From Ruminococcus flavefaciens (GTDB lineage: Bacteria > Bacillota > Clostridia > Oscillospirales > Ruminococcaceae), in assembly GCF_900116855.1 (NCBI RefSeq), contig NZ_UETD01000006.1, forward strand, positions 124,001-188,000: DNA of 64,000 nt, read 5' to 3'. The notes beneath the pieces were generated by a model that had not been told where the DNA came from, made no database searches, and saw only the letters and a program-made list of their open reading frames with translations. Of the stretch, positions 25,044-33,610 are shown one piece after another. Both the position numbers and the translations under genes were made by a program. The stretch's first letter is position 1. Each line of letters begins with the position of its first letter.

Positions 25044-25817
25044 TCACAGCATTATATCCGAAACCGCAAACAGTACGGCTTTGCCCGATATCTTTACCCT
25101 GTCTCCGCAGACCGTACAGTAAAGCTCCCCTGAGCGCTTTGACGCCTGAAATGCAGTGAGGCTCTCCTTGCCAAGTCTCCTGCTCCAGTAGGGCGCTATC
25201 ATGCAGTGAGTGGAGCCTGTGACGGGATCCTCTGCTATGCCGTATCTCGGCGCGAACACTCTCGATACGCAGTCGTATCCGCTTCCCTTTGCGGTAACTG
25301 CCACGCAGGCAGCGTCCAGCTGTGAGAGCAGAGCCATATCGGGCTGAAGCCCCCTGACCTCGTCCTCGTCCCTCAGCACAAAGAGCAGGTCGCGGTCACG
25401 GTAAGCTGCAAGGGGGATAGTTCCCAGAGACTCTATCATAAGGTCGGTTATCTCTGTGTGTTCAAGTCGGTAGGCAGGAAAGTCCATCTCGATCAGCCCG
25501 TCCCTTTGTAACACGGAGAACTCTCCGCACTGCCCCCAAAAGTCAAGCCTTTCAGCGGTCTTTTCATAAAAGCTGAAAAGCACATAGGCTGCCGCAAGTG
25601 TGGCATGACCGCAGAAGTCTATCTCGCTTTTCGGAGTGAACCAGCGTATGTGATAGCGCTCTCCCTCTTTGACTGCAAAGGCAGTCTCGGACAGATTGTT
25701 CTCAGCGGCTATGCTCTGCATAAGACTGTCCGCAGGAAAGCTGTCCAGCACACATATGGCAGCGGGATTTCCTGCAAATACTCTATCTGTGAAAGCGTCA
25801 ACTATATATTGCTTCAT
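25044..25817 (-). CDS. PhzF family isomerase-like protein
   Basis: A 257-residue cytoplasmic protein of the PhzF/diaminopimelate-epimerase fold. Its signature motifs are VDAFTDRVFAGNPAAICVLD, NNLSETAFAV with the catalytic Glu, IRWFTPKSEIDFCGHATLAAAYVLF, and EDPVTGSTHCMIAPYW. Members isomerise small molecules; most outside phenazine clusters have no known substrate, and no phenazine genes are present here. AAGGAG precedes the ATG. It lies upstream of the MerR gene on the same strand but has a separate context, since a MerR promoter lies between them. Confidence 0.93.
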   Translation of the reverse strand: MKQYIVDAFTDRVFAGNPAAICVLDSFPADSLMQSIAAENNLSETAFAVKEGERYHIRWFTPKSEIDFCGHATLAAAYVLFSFYEKTAERLDFWGQCGEFSVLQRDGLIEMDFPAYRLEHTEITDLMIESLGTIPLAAYRDRDLLFVLRDEDEVRGLQPDMALLSQLDAACVAVTAKGSGYDCVSRVFAPRYGIAEDPVTGSTHCMIAPYWSRRLGKESLTAFQASKRSGELYCTVCGDRVKISGKAVLFAVSDIML

Positions 25818-25928
25818 GACATGATCTCCTTTTTGGTTATAGCTAAGTATATCATATCCCGAAACCCTGTGTCAAATAAAAAGCACTCCCAAATGGGAGC
25901 GCCTCTACATCGAAATCGTGGCAAAGAA

Positions 25929-25958
25929 TTACCGAGCCTGTGATCTCAGGCTCGGTAA
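25929..25958 (-). terminator. Hairpin, probable terminator of the LRR gene
   Basis: A perfect 12-bp stem TTACCGAGCCTG/CAGGCTCGGTAA with a 6-base loop. It lies between the PhzF start and the LRR gene stop. On the minus strand only a weak T tract follows (TTCTTT); on the plus strand CACGTTTTTT follows. Confidence 0.6.
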
Positions 25959-26034
25959 CTCACGTTTTTTCGTTAAGGAAAGCTCACTGTAATGAGTGCG
26001 CTTTGCGATCTATACAATGTCTGTTTTGCTGCGA

Positions 26035-26904
26035 TCAGTCTCTTACTCCGTTATGGAAGTCGAGAGCCATTCTTACTTCGTCCTCAAGGAGCTGTACATA
26101 ATTCTGTCCGAATGTAGGATTATAGGGTCCCATTATATAACGGCTCGGACCGTTCCACGCATAGAGACGGTGTCCGTATACGAACTGAAGATTGTGTGCG
26201 CCCTTGAAGCCGCGGTTTGCAAGTCCCGATCTTACAGAGTAGTCGCTGATCTCAACGTTCTCGAGAAGATCGCAGTTCTCAAATACCGACATACCAAGTT
26301 CCCACTTATCCTTGAAATGGATCTCTGTGAGGTTGTGGCAGTTGAGGAATGCGTATGACTCGATGTACTTTACATCGTCATGCAGATAGGGGTCAGAAAA
26401 ACTTGTGATGGCTGTGTTTGCAAATGCACGGCTCTTGATCCTGTCAAGATTGGGAGGGCAGGAAACATATGTGAGGTTTGTGCAGTTCTCGAATGCACTT
26501 GTACCGATGACATTTACACCTGAATTTACATAAACCTGTAAAAGATTTGTGCAGTTCATGAATGCCTGACTGGGTACTTCTTTTATATCATACGAGAAGA
26601 AGAATACCTTCATTGTGTGATTGTTCTTGAATGCGCCGGACGCAACAGTAGTTACTCTATAGCCATTGATCTTCGCAGGCAGATGAACGTACTCTTCGGT
26701 TCCGTTGTACTTTGTGACCCTGCAAGTATCAGAGCCGGTTACCTGATATGTCCAGTCGCCTGAAATTGCTGCATCTGCGGTAATTGCGTTTGTGGGAATG
26801 ATCTTGCTGAATACGTTTGACTCAGCAGCTGCTGTTGCTGCTGTAAGCATAGTAAGTGCCATTAAAGATGAAATGATCTTCTTAGATCTGATGCTAAATC
26901 TCAT
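26035..26904 (-). CDS. Secreted BspA-like leucine-rich repeat protein
   Basis: A 289-residue exported protein. Residues 1-44 are a signal peptide (KKIISSLMALTMLTAATAAA). A short strand-rich segment, DWTYQVTGSDTCRVTKY, is followed by LRR_5 repeats of about 23 residues (GAFKNNHTMKVFFFS, AFMNCTNLLQVYVN, AFENCTNLTYVSCP, AFLNCHNLTEIHF, VFENCDLLENVEIS). Such repeats mediate adhesion or protein binding at the surface in gut Firmicutes and Bacteroidetes. The C-terminus (YNPTFGQNYVQLLEDEVRMALDFHNGVRD) has no visible anchor or dockerin. AAGGAGAT lies 10 bases before the ATG. Confidence 0.9.
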   Translation of the reverse strand: MRFSIRSKKIISSLMALTMLTAATAAAESNVFSKIIPTNAITADAAISGDWTYQVTGSDTCRVTKYNGTEEYVHLPAKINGYRVTTVASGAFKNNHTMKVFFFSYDIKEVPSQAFMNCTNLLQVYVNSGVNVIGTSAFENCTNLTYVSCPPNLDRIKSRAFANTAITSFSDPYLHDDVKYIESYAFLNCHNLTEIHFKDKWELGMSVFENCDLLENVEISDYSVRSGLANRGFKGAHNLQFVYGHRLYAWNGPSRYIMGPYNPTFGQNYVQLLEDEVRMALDFHNGVRD

Positions 26905-27073
26905 TATTAATATCTCCTTGTAAAATTTATTGTCGCGACTGTGGTTATTTTACCATATGTCCTCAATAATGTCAAGTTTTTTTGTTAAAATGAGCGGCAA
27001 TAACCCCATATAAAGTTAATATATTACAGCCTTTCTCCCGTGTGTCAGGAAAGTGAAATTATCCCTGTTTTCA

Positions 27074-27102
27074 TTGACCTTTGGGAATATAAATGATATA
27101 AT
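27074..27102 (+). promoter_or_regulatory. Promoter of the NERD-RelA operon
   Basis: TTGACC (27074-27079), 17 bases, TATAAT (27097-27102). Confidence 0.8.
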
Positions 27103-27137
27103 TCTATTAGTTGATAATTAACTCCGGAGGTGATCCG

Positions 27138-28013
27138 ATGCCCAAGGGACTGACCGATCTGCTTGCACAAGCGATCAGCGATATTTACTGGACAGATGAA
27201 CGTATCGGAAAGTATGGCGAAAAGCTTACGGAACGCAAACTAAACCTGATAAATCTTTTTGGACGCAAGGGCAAAACGCTCAAAAACATATATATTCCAA
27301 AGGATAATGGCGAGACTTCAGAAATAGATCTTGTATATATAACTGCGAAAGGTATATTCGTACTCGAAAGCAAAAACTATTCGGGATGGATATTCGGTGA
27401 TGCAGAATCTCATTACTGGACATCTTGCCTGCCCAATAAAACAAAAAACCGTTTTTACAATCCATTAAAGCAAAATCGCACCCACATAAAATGGCTGAGC
27501 AGCTATATGTCTCAATTCTCATCGATCGAGATACCCATGTATTCGGTCATCGTTTTTTCCGAAAGATGTGAACTGAAAAAAGTACCTGATAACAGTCCGG
27601 CTGCCATTATCTGTAAAAGAGACAGTTTATACTGGGAAATAAGAAGGCTATGGGACGCTCTTCCAGACATTTTTTCTCAAAAAGACATAGAGGCAACTTA
27701 TAATATCCTTATGAGGCTGACAAATGTTTCAGATGCGCAAAAGCAGGCTCATATCGACAGCGTAAACAAACGAGCACACGGAAATACTCCGGCAGAAAAG
27801 CCGGCAGCTTCCATTTCACCTGTAAATAATACAGCTCAGCAAACAGCAGCCTCAAACTCCACTGCTCCGCCTGTATGTCCACGCTGCGGAAGCCCGCTTG
27901 TTCTCAGAACAGCAAAAAAGGGTGAAAATGCAGGAAATCAGTTTTACGGATGCAGCAGCTTCCCCAAATGCAGATATACAAATAACATAGAAAAGAGAAA
28001 GGATACACCATGA
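27138..28013 (+). CDS. NERD domain protein with topoisomerase-type zinc finger
   Basis: A 291-residue cytoplasmic protein. Residues about 20-150 are a NERD domain, a nuclease-related fold. GKYGEKLTERKLNLI, then SEIDLVYITAKGIFVLESKNYSGWIFG, show the D...E.K active-site pattern of restriction-like nucleases (Asp, Glu and Lys in IDLV...LESKN). A low-complexity linker covers about 210-250. The C-terminus is a four-cysteine zinc ribbon of the topoisomerase I type (CPRCGSPLVLR ... YGCSSFPKCRYT). Such proteins are thought to process or bind DNA. GGAGG precedes the ATG at 27138. The stop overlaps the start of the alarmone synthetase gene by 4 bases. The gene is AT-richer than its neighbours. Confidence 0.87.
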   Translation: MPKGLTDLLAQAISDIYWTDERIGKYGEKLTERKLNLINLFGRKGKTLKNIYIPKDNGETSEIDLVYITAKGIFVLESKNYSGWIFGDAESHYWTSCLPNKTKNRFYNPLKQNRTHIKWLSSYMSQFSSIEIPMYSVIVFSERCELKKVPDNSPAAIICKRDSLYWEIRRLWDALPDIFSQKDIEATYNILMRLTNVSDAQKQAHIDSVNKRAHGNTPAEKPAASISPVNNTAQQTAASNSTAPPVCPRCGSPLVLRTAKKGENAGNQFYGCSSFPKCRYTNNIEKRKDTP

Positions 28014-28705
28014 ACATAAACAATGAAGTGATAAGAAATCTGCGCGATCTCGTGGACGCCGATATGACCGAGGCTGAGTTTCTCCAGTCTGTGGAGAGCA
28101 ACATGATACCCATGCAGCAGTTCTTCACATATTACAAGTGCGCCATCATGGAGATAGAGACCAAGTTCCGCGTACTCAACGAGCAGTTCTCGCTGAACGG
28201 CGAGAGCAACCCCATCGAATTCATACAGTCAAGGATAAAGAGCTACGGCAGCATCTACCGCAAAATAATGACCAGACATATCCCTCGCAACATCGAAGCT
28301 ATCGAGCGCGATATCTCAGATATCGCAGGCATAAGAGTGGTCTGTTCATTCGTGCAGGACATCTACCGTCTTGCCGATTGCTTTCTCAGGCAGGACGACA
28401 TTACTCTCATCGAGAAAAAGGACTACATACAAAATCCCAAGCCCAACGGTTACAGAAGTCTCCATCTTATTGTGGCTGTGCCTATATTCCTTGAGAATGA
28501 AAAGCGCCTTGTGAAAGCTGAGGTGCAGCTCCGCACCATCGCCATGGACTTCTGGGCAAGCCTTGAACATAAGCTCCGCTACAAAAAGGACCTTCCCCCG
28601 TTCAAGCTGGACCTGCTCACCGACGACCTGAAAAAATGCGCCGACCAGAGCGCGGAATGGGACAGCCGTATGCAGGATATCAAGAATATCCTCGAAAGCG
28701 ACTGA
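28010..28705 (+). CDS. Small alarmone synthetase (RelA/SpoT domain)
   Basis: A 231-residue single-domain GTP pyrophosphokinase of the RelP/RelQ (YwaC/YjbM) type. It makes (p)ppGpp from ATP and GTP or GDP in the cytoplasm. The synthetase motifs are visible: IKSYGSIYRKIM, DIAGIRVVCSFVQDIYRLAD, NPKPNGYRSLHLIV, and VEVQLRTIAMDFWASLEHKLRYK (here read AEVQLRT). There is no HD hydrolase, TGS or ACT domain. The ATG overlaps the NERD gene stop (ATGA), indicating translational coupling. Confidence 0.93.
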   Translation: MNINNEVIRNLRDLVDADMTEAEFLQSVESNMIPMQQFFTYYKCAIMEIETKFRVLNEQFSLNGESNPIEFIQSRIKSYGSIYRKIMTRHIPRNIEAIERDISDIAGIRVVCSFVQDIYRLADCFLRQDDITLIEKKDYIQNPKPNGYRSLHLIVAVPIFLENEKRLVKAEVQLRTIAMDFWASLEHKLRYKKDLPPFKLDLLTDDLKKCADQSAEWDSRMQDIKNILESD

Positions 28706-28764
28706 ACCGCTGTATAACAAATATAATAGCGCTCCCGTGCTTCATATACCGTGCAGCTTTTGTT

Positions 28765-29199
28765 TTATTCCTCGGAGGTAGTTTTTGTTAATTCGTTGAA
28801 GATGTTGTATATGTGGGGGAATTTTGTCTTGGTCCTTATGGGCTTCATATCCATGTCGGTGAAGCAGTGAGCAGAGCTGCCCTCGGCGCAGAGTTCGCCT
28901 GTTTTCAGGCTGATGATCCTGTACGCAAGATGGAGAGTAGTTCCGTTGAACTTTGTGACCCTTATGCTGGACTGAAAGGGCTCGCCGAATACCAGAGGAT
29001 GCTTGTAGCTGCATTCCACGGACAGAACAGGCATGAGTACTCCTTCTGCTTCAATGTTCTCGAATGGCATACCCATTTCAGCCAGATAGTGGACTCGCGT
29101 CTCCTCGAAAATGCGGATATAGTTTGAGTGATGGACGATGCCCATTTTGTCGGTCTCGTAGTAATTGACCTTTCTTTCGTATGGTCTGATCTCTGTCAT
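28765..29199 (-). CDS. Acyl-CoA thioesterase (4HBT family)
   Basis: A 144-residue hotdog-fold thioesterase of the YbgC/FadM group. The signature is VNYYETDKMGIVHHSNYIR with the catalytic Asp, followed by FEETRVHYL. It would hydrolyse short or medium acyl-CoA or acyl-ACP. The ATG at 29199 has AAAGGA 9 bases upstream; a longer in-frame start (29253) has no ribosome site. It is convergent with the alarmone synthetase gene. Confidence 0.92.
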   Translation of the reverse strand: MTEIRPYERKVNYYETDKMGIVHHSNYIRIFEETRVHYLAEMGMPFENIEAEGVLMPVLSVECSYKHPLVFGEPFQSSIRVTKFNGTTLHLAYRIISLKTGELCAEGSSAHCFTDMDMKPIRTKTKFPHIYNIFNELTKTTSEE

Positions 29200-29350
29200 A
29201 GTGTTTATCCTTTCTGTTATAAAAATACGGCATTTGCAGTTTTTACGCCGCATACCGTTGATTTCTACGCTATTATATGTTATAAGCGGGGAGCCCCCGC
29301 AGGCTGTTTCGCGGTATAAACATCAAAAACGGCAGTTTTTTCCGCGCATC

Positions 29351-29379
29351 TTGCTATTTTTGTACTCACATGGTATAAT
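29351..29379 (+). promoter_or_regulatory. Promoter of the cardiolipin synthase gene
   Basis: TTGCTA (29351-29356), 17 bases, TATAAT (29374-29379), ending 29 bases before the start codon. Confidence 0.72.
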
Positions 29380-29408
29380 AATCTTATCATTATATTCGGA
29401 GGTGAGGT

Positions 29409-30941
29409 ATGAAGCTCAAAAAAATTCTCAGCAGCATACTCAGCAGCAACGCCGCATTCGTTATCATGCTGCTTTTGCAGATAGGCTTCCTTATGCTGGC
29501 AGTTATGAGTCTGGGAGAGCGTTTCGTATTCGTCTATTTCGCTCTCATCGTACTTGACATAATACTTGCGATATACCTGACAAACAAAAACGAACCCGTT
29601 TCATACCGTGTTTCGTGGATAATCATTATCAGTATCTTTCCCTTACTGGGAGGAGTTTCCTATCTGTTCATCAAGCTCACCCAGCAGTTCCCAAAGTCCA
29701 TAGATATGCGTAACCAGAAGCAGACAAGAACGCTTCTTGTGCAGGAGGACTCGGTAATGGAGGAGCTGAAGCTGCGCTGCCCCGATTCGGTCAATCTTGC
29801 CCGCTACGTTACTGATTTCGGGCTATATCCCGTGTACAGGAACACTCATGCGGAATACTATCCGCTGGGTGAGATACAGTTCGAGAACCTCATAGCCGAG
29901 CTTGAAACTGCAAAGAGCTTTATCTTCCTTGAGTTTTTCATAATCACCGAGGGCTATATGTTCGACACGATGAGCGAGCTCCTCATACGCAAGGCGAGAG
30001 AGGGCGTGGATGTAAGACTCATGTATGACGGCATAGGCACGGGAATGCTCAACTCCGTAAAGCCCTTCCGAAAGCTGGAGGAGGGCGGCGTGAAGTGCAA
30101 GGTGTTCAACCCCTTCCGTCCCATGATCTCCTCTGTTCAGAACAACCGCGACCACCGCAAGATAGTCATAATCGACGGTCATACGGCGTTCAACGGCGGT
30201 ACCAATCTTGCAGATGAGTACATCAACCGCAAGGAGCGCTTCGGACACTGGAAGGACACTGCCATAATGATACGCGGACAGGCTGTGTGGAATTATACAG
30301 TCATGTTTCTTCAGCTCTGGGAAAAGGCTGAGGACGAGGAGTTTATGAAGTATCAGCCGCAGCATCCCGAGGTATTCTCGTTCCTCGGCAGCGATGGCTT
30401 TGTACAGCCCTTTTCCGATTCTCCCCTCGACGAGGAGCCTGTGGGAAAGAGAGTGTACATGGAGCTTATCAACAACGCCCGTGAGTATATCTTCATAACC
30501 ACGCCCTATCTGATACTGGACGAGGAAATGATGAATGCTCTGGGCTTTGCAGCAAAAAAGGGGGTTGACGTCCGTATCATCACCCCTCACATCCCCGACA
30601 AGTGGTATGTCCACATGATAGCATGGAACAATTACGCCGCTCTCACGGCAACAGGAGTAAAGATATACGAATACACCCCGGGATTTATCCATGCCAAGAC
30701 CTGTGTTGCGGACGGAAAGACCGCAGTGGTCGGCACTATCAATTTTGATTACCGAAGCTTTTACCTGCATTTTGAATGCGGCTCGGTGCTGTACGACTGC
30801 TCCGTGATAAAGAAGATAGTACGCGACTTTGAAAAGACTGTGGAAGTATCACATCTTGTCACAGCGGAGGACTGTGCATCAAGACCCGTATTTAAGAAAG
30901 CAGCAGGAGCGGTGCTGAATATGTTTGCACCGCTGCTCTAA
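29409..30941 (+). CDS. cls: Cardiolipin synthase
   Basis: A 510-residue membrane phospholipase-D family enzyme that condenses two phosphatidylglycerols to cardiolipin. Two N-terminal transmembrane helices (about 15-35 and 40-58) and a third hydrophobic stretch precede the catalytic region. The two HxK motifs are NRDHRKIVIIDGHTAFNGGTNLADEY and GFIHAKTCVADGKTAVVGTINFDYRS. Length and layout are those of Firmicute Cls. GGAGGTGAGGT precedes the ATG. The 3' end overlaps the convergent GNAT gene by 4 bases. Confidence 0.95.
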   Translation: MKLKKILSSILSSNAAFVIMLLLQIGFLMLAVMSLGERFVFVYFALIVLDIILAIYLTNKNEPVSYRVSWIIIISIFPLLGGVSYLFIKLTQQFPKSIDMRNQKQTRTLLVQEDSVMEELKLRCPDSVNLARYVTDFGLYPVYRNTHAEYYPLGEIQFENLIAELETAKSFIFLEFFIITEGYMFDTMSELLIRKAREGVDVRLMYDGIGTGMLNSVKPFRKLEEGGVKCKVFNPFRPMISSVQNNRDHRKIVIIDGHTAFNGGTNLADEYINRKERFGHWKDTAIMIRGQAVWNYTVMFLQLWEKAEDEEFMKYQPQHPEVFSFLGSDGFVQPFSDSPLDEEPVGKRVYMELINNAREYIFITTPYLILDEEMMNALGFAAKKGVDVRIITPHIPDKWYVHMIAWNNYAALTATGVKIYEYTPGFIHAKTCVADGKTAVVGTINFDYRSFYLHFECGSVLYDCSVIKKIVRDFEKTVEVSHLVTAEDCASRPVFKKAAGAVLNMFAPLL

Positions 30942-31489
30942 CGGTATTCCTCTCTGAGGATACTGTACACCCTGACATCGACAATGCCCTTGTTTGTGCG
31001 CTCAGAGCGCCGCAGGGTACCCTCGTATGTCATACCGCACTTTTCCATGACACGGCCCGAAGCAGGATTGCGCGGGTCGTGTTTTGCTTCTATACGGCAG
31101 GCTCCCACGGAGACAAAGAAGAAGCCGATGACTGCCCTGAGCGCTTCAGTGGTATATCCCTTGTTCTGAAAGGCTCTGCCGATGCAGTAGCCCACCTCGA
31201 TGGTATCCGTATCGTCGTAAATGTTGGCAGCGGATATAGTCCCTACAGCCTCGCCGATATCCTTGGGCACTATTGCCCAGTGGTACCATTTGGGGTCTGA
31301 GTATTTTCCGTCCCAGAAACGGGCGAGACTCTGAGTCTCTGAAATGGCGGAGTGTTTTTTCCACCGCAGGAATTCCGTGACCCTCGGGTCACCTGTCCAG
31401 TTGCGGAAAGCCGCCTCCGAGTCGGCATATTCAAAGCGCCTCAGAACGAGGCGCTTTGTTTCGAGTTTAACTGTTCCTAAATGTTTCAT
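30938..31489 (-). CDS. RimJ/RimL-like GNAT acetyltransferase
   Basis: A 183-residue acetyltransferase. ETKRLVLRRFEYADSEA at the N-terminus, VGYCIGRAFQNKGYTTEALRAVIGFFF as the acetyl-CoA motif, and KCGMTYEGTLRRSERTNKGIVDVRVYSIL at the end are typical of the ribosomal-protein/small-amine GNAT_3 group. The acceptor is unknown. The start lacks a convincing ribosome site. It lies 7 bases downstream of the sensor-GGDEF gene and is probably cotranscribed with it. Confidence 0.9.
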   Translation of the reverse strand: MKHLGTVKLETKRLVLRRFEYADSEAAFRNWTGDPRVTEFLRWKKHSAISETQSLARFWDGKYSDPKWYHWAIVPKDIGEAVGTISAANIYDDTDTIEVGYCIGRAFQNKGYTTEALRAVIGFFFVSVGACRIEAKHDPRNPASGRVMEKCGMTYEGTLRRSERTNKGIVDVRVYSILREEYR

Positions 31490-31496
31490 TTCCGTA

Positions 31497-33416
31497 TCAG
31501 TCGCGGCGCAGGTACCTTGAGGTCTTCTTGCGCTTTTTCTTTGCGTACATTATCTCGTCAGCCTGAGTTATGAGGTTGAACAGAGTTTTATCGCCCTCGA
31601 CTTCGGTGACTATGGTGCCGATACTTGCGTCTATGCTGTACGGCTTTTTGATGATGCTGTTGATGTTTTCCATCTGTGCATAGAAAGCGGTCTCTATGGC
31701 GGAGGCGTCATCCTCCGAGGCATCACTGCCGAGAATGATGAACTCATCGCCGCCGAAACGGGCACATATCCTGCCGCTTCCGCTGCAGTCCTTGATGACG
31801 CCCGCAAGGCGCTGGAGAGCGAAGTCTCCCTCCTTGTGTCCGTAGTTGTCATTTATCATTTTAAGACCGTCCATATCGATAAAAGCGATAAGGAGCTTGC
31901 TTCCCTTTTCCTGACAATGTCTGAACATAACGTCGGCGGTCCTTATGAAGCCGTTTCGGTTATAGATATTGCACAGCGGGTCTATGACATAGAGCCTGTC
32001 AAGCTCGTCTATCATGCTGTTGAGGTGGAGCAGCTTTCTGATGTTCTCCACAGAGTTGCTTATGTTGAGGATAAGTGTGTGACAGAGCAGGCTCTTTGTG
32101 GGGAAGCTGCTGTTTGTGAAGATATAGTAGCCGAGACAGCGCTCGCGGAAATGCAGGGGCAGGAAGTAGCTGACATTGCCGCCGCCTGTCAGCGGCCGGG
32201 GGTGCATATCAGCGGTGCTGAAAAGCTTTACGGGAGAGTTTATGCCGCCCTCAATAACGATAGGGGCGGTCATTTTTTCGGTATAGCTGTTTACCTGTAT
32301 TTTTTCGGGAACACTGTTGTGTGAGTTTCCCTTGATGACCTTATCCCAGTTGGTACACAGGCACACCGCAAACCTGTCGAACTGTATGTCATTAATGAAC
32401 TGAGCGATAGTTCGCATATTTGAGGCGGAGGTCTCGTTTTCGGCAAGCTCCGTTGTCATGCGGTTGATTATGGATATATCTCTCTTGCAGCTGTTAAGAG
32501 ACTTGTATATTGACACCATGTACTCCGCCATATCGTCAGTGCCGCTGCTGCTGCATCCGCAGCTTCCCGTAAAGACGGGAGATGACTCAAGGGTAGTTGT
32601 CTTGTCGTGCTCTTTGCCGCTGATGACATCAATGAGTATCTCACACGCTGTGAAGCCTGCCTCGTCAAGAGGACGGGACACAGTGGTCAGCGCAGGCAGA
32701 TGGTGTCTGGCGTTGTATGTGTTGTCGAAGCCCGTGACTATTATGTCATCAGGCACCACATATCCGAAATTGCTAAGCTCCTCGATGGCAGCCAGAGCCA
32801 TAGCGTCGTTTGCACAGATTATAGCTTCGGGACGGGACATTCCCGACCTTATGAATTTTTCAACAGCTTTTTTGCCGTCAGAAGGTCTGAACTCTCCGAA
32901 GAAGACCCTGTCCATATCGATGACGAGGGAGTTTTCCGACATGACCTCGAGGAAAGCCCTGTATCTGTCAGATGCCTCGGGGTTGGCAAGAGGACCCGAG
33001 ATATAGTTGATGAGCTTTGCCCCGTGTACCTTGATAACGTGCTCGACGATATCCTTCATTGCCTGATAGTTGTCAATGCTGACGTTGTAAAACTCCGGAT
33101 ACTCGCCGCAGTCGAGGACAGTGACAGGAAGTCCCGAATCTCTTACTTTTGTGAGTATCTTTTCCTTTTCGACAGGGTCGCTTATGGTATTGGTCATAAG
33201 TATAACACCGTCGAACTTCTTATAGTTTACAAGCGAGTAGATATTATACTCTCCCTGATCGTATCTGCTGCTGGAGAGAACTCCTCCGAAAGCACAGAAG
33301 CAGGAAATATTGGCATGGTTCATCTTAGCGCATTTTGTGATCCCGTCAAGGAGACTGTTCTGATACTCCTCGTCTATCCCTGCCACTATAACAGCTATTT
33401 CTATTATTTTTCTCAT
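31497..33416 (-). CDS. Sugar-sensor diguanylate cyclase (periplasmic-binding-like + GGDEF)
   Basis: A 639-residue protein that appears soluble (no signal peptide or clear membrane helix). Residues 1-280 match the ligand-binding half of LacI/GalR regulators (IEIAVIVAGIDEEYQNSLLDGI, RPEAIICANDAMALAAIEEL, IIVTGFDNTYNARHHLPALTTV) without the DNA-binding headpiece. A GAF-like middle region follows. Residues about 465-639 are a GGDEF domain (DPLCNIYNRNGF, FIDMDGLKMINDNYGHKEGDFALQRLA, CARFGGDEFIIL), so it probably makes cyclic di-GMP. The RxxD inhibitory site is absent (CSGSGR). The ATG at 33416 has GGGGGG upstream. Control of c-di-GMP by a sugar ligand is the natural inference. Confidence 0.88.
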   Translation of the reverse strand: MRKIIEIAVIVAGIDEEYQNSLLDGITKCAKMNHANISCFCAFGGVLSSSRYDQGEYNIYSLVNYKKFDGVILMTNTISDPVEKEKILTKVRDSGLPVTVLDCGEYPEFYNVSIDNYQAMKDIVEHVIKVHGAKLINYISGPLANPEASDRYRAFLEVMSENSLVIDMDRVFFGEFRPSDGKKAVEKFIRSGMSRPEAIICANDAMALAAIEELSNFGYVVPDDIIVTGFDNTYNARHHLPALTTVSRPLDEAGFTACEILIDVISGKEHDKTTTLESSPVFTGSCGCSSSGTDDMAEYMVSIYKSLNSCKRDISIINRMTTELAENETSASNMRTIAQFINDIQFDRFAVCLCTNWDKVIKGNSHNSVPEKIQVNSYTEKMTAPIVIEGGINSPVKLFSTADMHPRPLTGGGNVSYFLPLHFRERCLGYYIFTNSSFPTKSLLCHTLILNISNSVENIRKLLHLNSMIDELDRLYVIDPLCNIYNRNGFIRTADVMFRHCQEKGSKLLIAFIDMDGLKMINDNYGHKEGDFALQRLAGVIKDCSGSGRICARFGGDEFIILGSDASEDDASAIETAFYAQMENINSIIKKPYSIDASIGTIVTEVEGDKTLFNLITQADEIMYAKKKRKKTSRYLRRD

Positions 33417-33563
33417 GGTCTTATCCCCCCGATCATGCAAGAAAAAAATGCAACATTAATGATAATTCATTATAACACAAAATAGCTATTATTGCAACAG
33501 AGAAAAGAGATTTTTTTGTGTGATTTTTTGTTCCCGTATCATCGTTGCTGTCAAGCAATGCAA

Positions 33564-33598
33564 AAGCCTGCAAAGCAGCTTTACTGCCTTGCAGGCTT
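33564..33598 (-). terminator. Terminator of the GH43 gene
   Basis: AAGCCTGCAA/TTGCAGGCTT, a 10-bp stem with an inner GCAG/CTGC pair. On the minus strand TTTTG follows. It lies 13 bases past the stop. Confidence 0.8.
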
Positions 33599-33610
33599 AT
33601 CAGTGAGTAT

